In this document: piece after piece, positions 24,622 through 31,891 of the stretch
Layout of the letters: the number at the start of each line of letters is the position of its first letter
Position numbering within the stretch: the first letter of the stretch is position 1
The notes under the pieces: generated by a model
Database searches by the model: none
Told to the model about the DNA's origin: nothing
What the model saw: the letters and a program-made list of their open reading frames with translations, nothing else
Origin: Streptomyces sp. T12
GTDB lineage: Bacteria > Actinomycetota > Actinomycetes > Streptomycetales > Streptomycetaceae
Length of the DNA stretch: 64,000 nucleotides
NCBI RefSeq assembly: GCF_028736035.1
Contig: NZ_CP117866.1
Location: forward strand, 5,642,001-5,706,000
Direction of reading: 5' to 3'
Made by a program: the position numbers and the translations under genes

Positions 24622-24936
24622 ATGCTGACGTCAGTCGACACTGATCTGATGCGGGTTCTGGCAGACCCGCTCCGCCTCCAGATCGTCACCCTGCTCGCCA
24701 AGGAGACGCTCTGCTCCACGCACCTGATTGAGGAGACGGGGGCGAAGCAGACCAACCTCTCCAACCATCTGAAGGTGCTGAGAGAGGCGGGTGTGGTGGA
24801 GACGGAACCGTGCGGTCGGTTCACCTACTACCGGCTCAAGCCGGAGGTCATCGCCACGCTGGCCGGCCAGTTCACCGAGCTCGCGGAGACCGCGCGCGCC
24901 ACTGCCGAGAACAACGTCAAGCGGTCCTGCCCCTGA
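24622..24936 (+). CDS. arsR: ArsR/SmtB-family metalloregulator (fourth)
   Basis: 104 residues, starting immediately after the operator. The helix-turn-helix is TGAKQTNLSNHLKVLREAGV. There is no ELCVCDL motif. Instead Cys residues sit in KETLCSTHLIEE at alpha-3 and in VETEPCGRFTYY of the wing, with a C-terminal RSCP, a layout like the atypical arsenite sites of some actinobacterial ArsR. It heads the arsR-aquaporin-arsO unit and divides it from arsC-trxB. Confidence 0.88.
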   Translation: MLTSVDTDLMRVLADPLRLQIVTLLAKETLCSTHLIEETGAKQTNLSNHLKVLREAGVVETEPCGRFTYYRLKPEVIATLAGQFTELAETARATAENNVKRSCP

Positions 24937-24992
24937 CGACCGTCCGTCCCTACGGCGACTGCCATGAAGGCGACTGCAATGAAGGAGTCCTG

Positions 24993-25769
24993 TTGACCGC
25001 CACTGAGGCCGCCGAGCACGACAGAGCCGGTGAGACCGCGATAGCCACTGAGCCGCAGCCCGCGCCGGGCGCCACCCCGCCCCGTACCCCGCTGACCGCC
25101 CGGGCCGCGGCCGAACTGCTCGGCACCGCGCTGCTCGTGGCGATCGTGGTCGGCTCCGGCATCCAGGCGACCGAGCTGACGCGGGACGTCGGGGTGCAGT
25201 TGTTGGCGAACTCGCTCGCCACTGTCTTCGGCTTGGGGATCCTGATCCTGCTGCTGGGCCCGGTGTCCGGGGCGCACTTCAATCCGGTGGTCACGCTGGC
25301 GGAGTGGTGGACGGCGCGGCGGGGCGGCGACGGCGTCACGGCTCGCGAGGTCGCCGCGTACGTTCCCGCGCAGGTCGTCGGTGCGATCGCGGGCGCGGTG
25401 CTGGCGGACGCGATGTTCGGCGAGCCTCTGGTGAAGTGGTCCACGCACGACCGCTCGGCAGGTCATCTGCTGCTGGGCGAGGTGGTGGCGACCGCCGGGC
25501 TCATCCTGCTGATCTTCGGCCTGGCGCGGACGGACCGGCTGCGGTTCGCGCCGGTGGCCGTGGCCTCGTACATCGGCGCGGCGTACTGGTTCACGTCGTC
25601 GACGTCCTTCGCCAACCCTGCGGTGACCATCGGCCGGGCCTTCACCGACACCTTCGCGGGTATCGCGCCGGGTTCGGTGCTGGGATTCGTGGGCGCTCAG
25701 CTCGCCGGCGGGGTGGTCGGCCTGGCGCTGGTGGCGGTCATCTTCATGCCGGGGCGGCCGGCCGAATGA
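24993..25769 (+). CDS. Aquaporin-family channel (arsenite/organoarsenical facilitator)
   Basis: 258 residues from TTG at 24993 with GAAGGAG upstream; no in-frame ATG fits. A hydrophilic N-terminus of about 35 residues precedes six membrane segments and two pore half-helices, SGAHFNPVVT and SFANPAVTIGR, giving NPV and NPA selectivity boxes. Aquaglyceroporins pass As(OH)3 and some methylated arsenicals, and replace ArsB in some ars operons, as AqpS does in Sinorhizobium. No ArsB/Acr3 pump is seen in this window, so this channel with ArsC would give downhill export. Confidence 0.85.
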   Translation: MTATEAAEHDRAGETAIATEPQPAPGATPPRTPLTARAAAELLGTALLVAIVVGSGIQATELTRDVGVQLLANSLATVFGLGILILLLGPVSGAHFNPVVTLAEWWTARRGGDGVTAREVAAYVPAQVVGAIAGAVLADAMFGEPLVKWSTHDRSAGHLLLGEVVATAGLILLIFGLARTDRLRFAPVAVASYIGAAYWFTSSTSFANPAVTIGRAFTDTFAGIAPGSVLGFVGAQLAGGVVGLALVAVIFMPGRPAE

Positions 25770-26821
25770 CGCGCAGGACACAGGTGGTGGTGATCGGCGG
25801 CGGCCAGTCCGGCATCGCCGCGGGGTACCACCTGCGCCGCCTCGGCCTGGACTTCGTCATCCTCGACGCCCAGACCGCGGCGGGCGGCGCCTGGCAGCAC
25901 ACCTGGGACTCGCTGCACCTGTTCTCGCCGGCGGCTTTCTCCTCCCTGCCGGGCCGGCTGATGCCGCCGCAGTCGGGGGAGGAGTACCCGGATGCCGGGC
26001 ATGTGGTGTCGTACCTGCGGGACTACGAGAAGCGCTACGAGCTGCCGATCGAGCGCCCGGTGCGGGTGCTCGGCGTGCACCGGGACGGTGAACTCCTGCG
26101 CGTGGACACCGACTCCGGGATGTGGCACGCCCGTGCGGTGATCAGCGCGACCGGCACCTGGTGGCGCCCTTTCCTCCCCGCCGTCCCGGGGCGCGAGGTC
26201 TTCGAGGGCCGTCAGCTGCACACGGTGGAGTACCGCAGTCCGCACGACTTCGCCGGGCAACGCGTGGTGGTGATCGGCGGCGGCAACTCCGGCGCCCAGA
26301 TCGCCGCCGACCTCGCCTACGACACCCAGCTGACCTGGGCCACCCCACGCCCGCCCCGCTACCTGGCCGACGACATCGACGGCCGAGCCCTCTTCGATGC
26401 CGCCACCGCCCGCCGCCGCGCCCTCGACGAGGGCCGCACGGACACGGGCGGCGTCGCTTCGCTGGGCGACATCGTGGCCGTACCGCCCGTGCGCGAGGCC
26501 CGCGACCGGGGCCTGCTCAAGGCGAGCCCGATGTTCGCCCGCCTCGTGCCGGGCGGTGTCGAGTGGCCCGACGGCACCCGCTCCGAGGCCGACGCGATCA
26601 TCTGGTGTACGGGCTTCCGTCCCGCCCTGTCCCACCTGGCCCCGCTCCAACTCCGAGGCCGGCACGGACACATCGCCGTGGAGGGCACCCGTGCGGTCGA
26701 TGAGCCCCGCCTGCACTTGCTGGGTTACGGGGACTGGGCCGGTCCGGCCTCGGCGACCCTGATCGGCGTCGGGCGTCCGGCACGCGAGGCGGCACGCGCG
26801 ATCGCGGATCTCGTCCGCTGA
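25766..26821 (+). CDS. arsO: ArsO-like flavin-binding monooxygenase
   Basis: 351 residues, ATG overlapping the aquaporin stop. Two Rossmann motifs, VVVIGGGQSGIAAGYHLRRL near residue 7 for FAD and VVVIGGGNSGAQIAADLAY near 168 for NADPH, with ATGTWWRP between them, match class B flavin monooxygenases. ArsO of this type is encoded in Streptomyces ars operons (arsRBOCT). The substrate is unknown but is presumably arsenite or an organoarsenical. Third gene of the arsR-aquaporin-arsO unit. Confidence 0.85.
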   Translation: MTRRTQVVVIGGGQSGIAAGYHLRRLGLDFVILDAQTAAGGAWQHTWDSLHLFSPAAFSSLPGRLMPPQSGEEYPDAGHVVSYLRDYEKRYELPIERPVRVLGVHRDGELLRVDTDSGMWHARAVISATGTWWRPFLPAVPGREVFEGRQLHTVEYRSPHDFAGQRVVVIGGGNSGAQIAADLAYDTQLTWATPRPPRYLADDIDGRALFDAATARRRALDEGRTDTGGVASLGDIVAVPPVREARDRGLLKASPMFARLVPGGVEWPDGTRSEADAIIWCTGFRPALSHLAPLQLRGRHGHIAVEGTRAVDEPRLHLLGYGDWAGPASATLIGVGRPAREAARAIADLVR

Positions 26822-26834
26822 TCTCCAAGGCCAT

Positions 26835-27155
26835 GGCCCCTCGGTGGACGCTGCGGAAGGTGTCGCTCCCGTCGTCCGGCATCAGCCGGAGCCGAGGCTG
26901 GTCCGCCTTCGGGGCGTCCAGCGAGAACACGCGCTGGAAGAGCTTCGTCTCCCCCACGTCACGCCGCCCGATCGTCCCCGAGACGGGCGCGGACTTCCGC
27001 GTCCCGCTGGAGGGCCGCATCGGCCCTTTGGGCGGCCTCCCGATGCTGAGACCAGCGGTTTACTCGGGTGTTCGCCGAGCTGTCGATCTCCGTGCGCCAC
27101 CGCGGCAGCACCCGGTCGAGGATCTGCTCCACCACGTGGGCGCCGGCGAGGGGCG
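26835..27155 (-). pseudogene. Remnant of a TIGR02391-family (Ymh-like) protein
   Basis: On the minus strand, about 27146-26962 encodes HVVEQILDRVLPRWRTEI, then NRWSQHREAAQRADAALQRD and a stop. The same family resumes in another frame at about 26990-26840 with RRDVGETKLFQRVFSLDAP and LMPDDGSDTFRSVHRGAMAL. The central about 40 residues (tryptophan-rich HPWVWEGA-type core) and both ends are missing. So this is a deleted, frameshifted fragment. TIGR02391 proteins often lie in prophage or defence contexts. The family assignment is from memory of its conserved motifs. Confidence 0.6.
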
Positions 27156-27162
27156 GGTGGGT

Positions 27163-27531
27163 TCAGTCCGAGGTCTTCAGCATCTGCCCCATCGCGGCGA
27201 TCACCGACGGCTGCACCCGGTAGTACACCCACGTCCCGCGCCGCTCGCAGGTCAGCAGCCCGGCTTCCCTGAGCTTCTTCAGATGGTGGGACACGGTCGG
27301 CTGCGAGACGCCGACGTCGGAGATGTCGCAGACGCACGCCTCGCCGCCCTCGTGCGAGGCGACCAGCGAGAACAACCGCAGCCGCACCGGATCGCCCAGA
27401 GCCTTGAACATCCGGGCGGTCGTCTCGGCCTCGTCGGCTGTCAGGGGCCGTTCGGTCAGTGGCGGGCAGCATGGCGCCACGACCTCGGGGGCCTCGGGTT
27501 CCAGCAGCGGCAGCGCCTTCACGTTGGACAT
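27163..27531 (-). CDS. arsR: ArsR/SmtB-family metalloregulator (fifth)
   Basis: 122 residues from ATG at 27531; the open frame continues upstream through the operator, so the shorter start is chosen. The N-terminus has VAPCCPP. Alpha-3 carries EACVCDISDVGVSQPTVSHH and the wing LLTCERRGTWVYYRV with an extra Cys. It is divergent from the flavoprotein gene at 27641 across a TTGACATCCATCGAT operator. Probably represses that gene and itself. Confidence 0.88.
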   Translation of the reverse strand: MSNVKALPLLEPEAPEVVAPCCPPLTERPLTADEAETTARMFKALGDPVRLRLFSLVASHEGGEACVCDISDVGVSQPTVSHHLKKLREAGLLTCERRGTWVYYRVQPSVIAAMGQMLKTSD

Positions 27532-27556
27532 GCCTTCAGTTTGACACATGTCTATG

Positions 27557-27571
27557 TTGACATCCATCGAT
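27557..27571. promoter_or_regulatory. ArsR-type operator, TTGACRnyCATCGAT class
   Basis: TTGACATCCATCGAT, matching the reverse-strand sites at 8843-8857 and 10501-10515. Located between divergent arsR (start 27531) and the flavoprotein gene (start 27641). Confidence 0.65.
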
Positions 27572-27640
27572 TTAAGAGTGATGCTGACTGCATCCTGTAT
27601 CGACGAATGTCGAAACACTCGCTCGCTTCTGGAGGACTCC

Positions 27641-28990
27641 ATGGACGACCTGCCCGTCGTGGTCATCGGCGCCGGCCCCATCGGCCTGGCTGCCGCCGCC
27701 CACCTCGTCGAGCGTGGCCTCGAACCTCTGGTCCTGGATGCCGGCCCGACCGCGGGGAGCGCCGTGCGCGAGTGGTCGCACGTTCGGCTGTTCTCCACGT
27801 GGGGCGAGGTTATCGACCCCGCGGCGGAGAAGCTGCTGGCTCCGACTGGCTGGATCCGCCCCGATGCCACCGCGTACCCGACGGGCGGCGACTGGGCCGA
27901 GCGCTACCTTCAGCCGCTCGCCGACGCCCTCGGCGACAAGGTCCGCTACGGCGCGACGGTGACCGGCGTCGCCCGCACCGGCCGTGACCGCATCGTCGAC
28001 GCGGGCCGCGCTGAGCAGCCCTTCACCGTGCACATCACGACCTCGGACGGTCGCGAGGAACGGCTCACCGCCCGCGCCGTCATCGATGCCTCCGGCACTT
28101 GGGCGACCCCTTCGCCGATGGGCGCGGACGGCCTCCCCGCGCTCGGCGAGAAGACGGCCGCCGCCCGCATCACCTACCGCGTGCCCGACCTCGACGACCC
28201 GGCCGTACGCGCCCGTTACGCGGGCAGACGCACCGCCGTCGTCGGCTCCGGCGCCTCCGCCTTCACCGCCCTCGCCCTTCTCGCCGACCTGGCAAAGGAG
28301 GAAGAGGGCACCCACGCGGTGTGGATCCTGCGCCGGGGCATCGGCGCGAACACGTACGGCGGCGGCGAGGCCGACCAGCTCCCCGCGCGAGGAGGGCTGG
28401 GCCTGCGGGCCAAGGCCGCCGTCGAGGCCGGCCACGCGAGCGCGACGACGGGCTTCCGTACACAGGCTGTGGAACGCGACGACGACCGGCTGGTCCTCGT
28501 CGCGGAGGACGGCCGACGCCTTGCCCCGGTCGACGAGGTCATCGTCCTGACCGGCCTCCGGCCCGACCTCTCCTTCCTCTCCGAGCTCCGCCTCGGCCTC
28601 GACGAACGCCTCCAGGCCCCGACCGCACTCGCCTCGCTGATCGACCCGAACGTGCACTCCTGTGGCACGGTCTACCCGCACGGCGTGAAGGAGCTCTCCC
28701 ACCCCGAGCAGGGCGTCTACCTGGTCGGCATGAAGTCCTACGGCCGCGCCCCGACGTTCCTCGCCATGACCGGCTACGAGCAGGTCCGCTCCATCGCGGC
28801 CGCGATCGCCGGCGACCAGGAGTCCGCCGAACGAGTCGAACTCACCCTCCCGGAGACCGGCGTCTGCGGCGGCGCGGGCCTGTTCGACGAGCCGGAGAGC
28901 ACCGAGCAGTCCGGCGGCGGATGCTGCGCTGCCCCCACCACCCTCCAGATCGGCGCTGCCGCCCCGACCACCACGTCTGGCGGCTGCTGA
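27641..28990 (+). CDS. FAD/NAD(P)-dependent flavoprotein with a Cys-rich C-terminal tail
   Basis: 449 residues, ATG after GGAGGACTCC. N-terminal FAD-binding VVVIGAGPIGLAAAAHLVER, a second nucleotide site TAVVGSGASAFTALALLADL near residue 200 and VIVLTGLRPDLSF make it a class B monooxygenase-like flavoprotein. The last 40 residues carry GVCGGAG, GGGCCAAP and a terminal SGGC, unlike ordinary members. ArsR genes flank it and a truncated ArsI/CadI start follows 29 nt downstream, so it probably oxidises or carries an arsenical. The Cys tail may bind As(III). Confidence 0.8.
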   Translation: MDDLPVVVIGAGPIGLAAAAHLVERGLEPLVLDAGPTAGSAVREWSHVRLFSTWGEVIDPAAEKLLAPTGWIRPDATAYPTGGDWAERYLQPLADALGDKVRYGATVTGVARTGRDRIVDAGRAEQPFTVHITTSDGREERLTARAVIDASGTWATPSPMGADGLPALGEKTAAARITYRVPDLDDPAVRARYAGRRTAVVGSGASAFTALALLADLAKEEEGTHAVWILRRGIGANTYGGGEADQLPARGGLGLRAKAAVEAGHASATTGFRTQAVERDDDRLVLVAEDGRRLAPVDEVIVLTGLRPDLSFLSELRLGLDERLQAPTALASLIDPNVHSCGTVYPHGVKELSHPEQGVYLVGMKSYGRAPTFLAMTGYEQVRSIAAAIAGDQESAERVELTLPETGVCGGAGLFDEPESTEQSGGGCCAAPTTLQIGAAAPTTTSGGC

Positions 28991-29019
28991 ACACCCCACC
29001 CAACCCAAGGAGGTTCGCC

Positions 29020-29136
29020 ATGTCCCGCGTACAGCTAGCCCTACGCGTCCCGGATCTCGACGCATCCATCGCCTACATGTCTGAAGAGGCGCGGCAGGTC
29101 CATTCTCATGAGCCATGCCCAAGGACTGAGGGCTAG
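29020..29136 (+). pseudogene. 5' fragment of an ArsI/CadI-type (VOC) gene
   Basis: ATG at 29020 with a strong AAGGAGG site. The first about 20 codons (MSRVQLALRVPDLDASIAYM) match the start of ArsI/CadI proteins, vicinal-oxygen-chelate enzymes that include the C-As lyase ArsI. After that the frame runs into 17 unrelated residues and a TAG. The remaining about 130 residues, including the metal ligands, are gone, and a minus-strand gene begins there. The gene was cut by a rearrangement. Confidence 0.65.
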
Positions 29137-29483
29137 GGCAGGCTGATCTCGATGGCGAGAGCGCCGAGCGATTCCTTCGCAGGGGGGTAGATGGCGCGGA
29201 TGTCGGCCAGTTGCTCGTCGCGGGTGGCGGTCGGGTTGACGTTGGCCGGCCCCTCCCCGTCGAGGAGGGCTTCGAAGTCGGTGTACTCGGTGACCCGAAC
29301 GACCTTCACCTTGCAGGTTTCGTCGGTGCCCTTGATGCGGAAGCGGATGGTGTCGCCAGCGGCGAGATCGGTGAGGTGCGGGTATTTCACCCGTACCTCG
29401 ATGGTCTTGGTGCCCGCGGCGACGAGGTCGAAGTACTGGCGGTAGAGGTTGAGTTCGCGAACGCGGGCGGTGGCGTCGGTCAT
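29133..29483 (-). CDS. ASCH-domain protein
   Basis: 116 residues from ATG at 29483. The centre LYRQYFDLVAAGTKTIEVRV and DTIRFRIKGTDETCKVKVVR match ASCH/EVE-type PUA-fold domains, which bind RNA or modified nucleotides. The C-terminus (ATRDEQLADIRAIYPPAKES, then GALAIEI) is the usual closing strand. Its start overlaps the stop of the upstream partial gene, so they form one unit. Role unknown; some ASCH proteins act as RNases or as amidohydrolases on modified cytidine. Confidence 0.75.
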   Translation of the reverse strand: MTDATARVRELNLYRQYFDLVAAGTKTIEVRVKYPHLTDLAAGDTIRFRIKGTDETCKVKVVRVTEYTDFEALLDGEGPANVNPTATRDEQLADIRAIYPPAKESLGALAIEISLP

Positions 29484-30105
29484 GGCGCGGGAACGCTCCT
29501 GGGTGCTGGTGCGGTCATCATGCGTCCGACCTCGGAGGCCGAATACGAGCGGAAGAAATGGCGGGGGTCGGACAGTAACGTCGTGGTCAGGGCCAGCAAC
29601 TGGTCGGCGTACTCGGTGATGCTGCCGGGCTGAGCGCGGGTAAGGCCGACCGCCTGCAGAGCCTCGTCGATGAGGAGCGAGCCGAAGACCCAGTCGCCAC
29701 CTTTGACCATGACGTGCAGGATGCCGCCCTCTCGCGGGTTGGTCAGAGCGAGCTCCTTGACGAGATTGCGGTACAGGGTGGCCAGGTCGAGATAGGCGCC
29801 GGACATGGGCGTGACGGTGGTCCGGTACGGGCCATGGTGGAGGCAAACGGCGGCGACGGTGGCGGTGTCGCGGTCGGTGAGGTGGGCGTGGGTGCGTTCG
29901 GCGTGCTTCTCGGCCCAGCCGCATCCCGCGTGCGGGCAGGGGATGCGCAGGCGTCGGGACAGGGCGGTGAACAGGGGCTGGTAGAGGGCGTCGACGAGGT
30001 CGGTCAGGGCCTGTGCGTCGACGGCCTGGGCGTATGCCCGTGCATCCGAAAGGGCAAGCAGGGATGAGCCAAGGAGTGCCAGTGCCGGAGCATCAGCAGC
30101 GCCAG
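29480..30105 (-). pseudogene. 5'-truncated gene of unknown function upstream of the ASCH gene
   Basis: An open frame runs from a TGA near 30105 to the stop overlapping the ASCH start. There is no start codon with a ribosome binding site before the internal ATG at 29806, yet residues upstream are coding-like: a helix LVDALYQPLFTALSRRLRI, then a Cys/His cluster CPHAGCGWAEKHAERTH resembling a zinc knuckle. The C-terminal part reads YLDLATLYRNLVKELALTNP and GGDWVFGSLLIDEALQAVGL. It abuts a VOC fragment on the other strand that also lacks its 5' end, so a junction near 30105-30120 removed both starts. No family recognised. Confidence 0.5.
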
Positions 30106-30119
30106 ATCACATCGACCCC

Positions 30120-30371
30120 GTGGGACGTGGACCGAGGGTGTGGTTCCAGCAGGTTCCGGAGGCGAAGGTCGCCAAGACCCGGTGGCACCTCGACTTGAAG
30201 GTCGGTGGGGGCCGTGACGTCCCACTGGACGTCCGCACACAGCGAGTCAAGGCTGCGGTGGAGCGGCTGGTCAAAGCTGGTGCCACCGTGCTGCGGATCA
30301 AGGCTGAGCCGGACACGGGGCTCTACGCCGCCGCCATGGACCCCGAGGGCAACGAATTCGACGTCGTCTGA
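30120..30371 (+). pseudogene. C-terminal fragment of a VOC (glyoxalase-like) protein
   Basis: Reads VWFQQVPEAKVAKTRWHLDL, then VKAAVERLVKAGATVLRIKA and YAAAMDPEGNEFDVV, the second module of a glyoxalase-like domain with the metal-site His and Glu. The first module is missing. It is a different subfamily from the ArsI start at 29020. GTG at 30120 is only a possible start. Confidence 0.6.
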
Positions 30372-30613
30372 GGGCCGTTGCGACGGTGCGCGTACTCCTT
30401 GAGTACTGCTTGACGCGTACGCGGATGCCCAGCCGTGTGAGTGGCCCGCGCTCCAGCGCGCGCGACTCGCCGAGGAACTCGCCATCCTTCTTTTCCTGTG
30501 GCCGCCTCTTCGCCGCGTTCAACGATTCTCTCGCTTTAGCTCGGGTGCGCCGAAGGGGGCGCGAACTCGCGGAACGCTGGGTGGAGGCAAGGCAGTAGGT
30601 GCCCCGGCGCCCC

Positions 30614-31516
30614 CTACGGGAGTGGTGGATGCTCCGCCACGATGCGTTCCAAGGAGCGTCGGCCCATACGACTCATGGGCGGGTTGCTTTCGATGTAGTA
30701 CCAGACCAACCCCATGGCTTGGGCGAAGGCCCACGCCCTGCCCCGCTCCCATTCAACGTCGTCGCACCCCAGGCGATCGCGGAGAACCCGCCGCGGCCCG
30801 GCATCGAGCAAATGCCATGCGCTCACGAGATCCAGAGAAGGATCAGCCGGCCCGAAGCCGCCGACATCAAGGATCCCCGCTAGCCGGCCGGCGGACACGA
30901 GCACGTTGCCGGGAATCAGGTCACCGTGTGTCATCACGTCCTCCGTGGCACCGCGCGGCAGTTCGCGCAGCGTTGCCCAGAGGTGGCGAAGCCGGGGAAC
31001 ATCCAGGAGCTGCTCGCTGCGTTCGAAGCAGGTCTCCATCCACGCGTCGTGGGATCGCAGGTCGCCTCCCCGGCCTGGGCCGGCAAAGGTGCGACCACGT
31101 GTGTCGATTGCGCGTAGGTCGCTGATGAGATCGGCCAAGTCGTGGGCGAACGCGAGCGATTCGCCTGGATCCTCGTCGTCGGCCACGATCCCGGGCAGCC
31201 ACGTCTGTACCGACCACGGAAGGGGATAGTCCGCCCCGGGTCTGCCCAGCGCGACGGGCTCGGGCGTGGGGAAACGCGTACGCCCCGCCAACTCGCGAGC
31301 CGCTTCGACCTCGGATTCCAGTTGGCGCCGCATCGACTCGACGTCCGCGGACTCAAGAGGGAATCGAGCTGTGAACCGATCGCCAATGCGGAAGATGGCG
31401 TTGACCGTCCCGAAGGAGGTGATGCTCCTGATCGGCAGGCTCCGCCATTCAGGAAACTGCTGATCCACCAGTATGCGCACTGTCTCAGGCGACACCGTCA
31501 GCTGGTTGGCGTGCAT
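30614..31516 (-). CDS. Aminoglycoside-phosphotransferase-family (APH) kinase
   Basis: 300 residues from ATG at 31516, chosen because the family start (MHANQLTVSPETVRILVDQQ) begins there. The kinase catalytic loop MTHGDLIPGNVLV, with Asp as base and Asn for metal, and the DVGGFGPADPSLDL motif that replaces DFG are intact, and the length is normal. It phosphorylates a hydroxyl of an antibiotic or small metabolite using ATP. The substrate is unknown and there is no operon partner. Confidence 0.8.
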   Translation of the reverse strand: MHANQLTVSPETVRILVDQQFPEWRSLPIRSITSFGTVNAIFRIGDRFTARFPLESADVESMRRQLESEVEAARELAGRTRFPTPEPVALGRPGADYPLPWSVQTWLPGIVADDEDPGESLAFAHDLADLISDLRAIDTRGRTFAGPGRGGDLRSHDAWMETCFERSEQLLDVPRLRHLWATLRELPRGATEDVMTHGDLIPGNVLVSAGRLAGILDVGGFGPADPSLDLVSAWHLLDAGPRRVLRDRLGCDDVEWERGRAWAFAQAMGLVWYYIESNPPMSRMGRRSLERIVAEHPPLP

Positions 31517-31891
31517 CTTCACGGTGGAAGCATCAATGCCACGATCTTCAACTGCAATCAATTTTCCCGGCCTGGCCCCGCTGGCCGAGCCGCGGGCGAT
31601 GAGGCGAACGTGTCGGTCCCCGTGGCCAACCCCAACAGGGTCGGTCGCTGGCAGCACCGTGACGTGCAGCGACTAACTTGGATGGCAAACGACCGCTGCC
31701 GGGGGAGGCCCGGTCTGTAGCGCGCATCCGGCGGTTGGAGACGCGACCACGATGTTGACCTGCGTGTGAAGCCGAACTTCTGGCCGCCACGCGAGGCCAA
31801 CCGTCGGCTGCTGCGTGCCCTTGCCAAGCGGTGGCCCGGGCCGCGCCCCGCGATGAACGGCGACCCGGCCGAGCCACCCGGTGCCGGCTCG
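31517..31891. other. Gene-free interval
   Basis: 375 bp between the kinase and the aldehyde dehydrogenase stop. I see no supported gene, RNA or clear repeat. It may be a rearrangement border. Confidence 0.4.

Noticed and set aside
30386..30598. A small gene in the gap before the kinase
   Set aside because: Neither strand shows codon bias, a ribosome binding site or a recognisable domain in 30372-30613.
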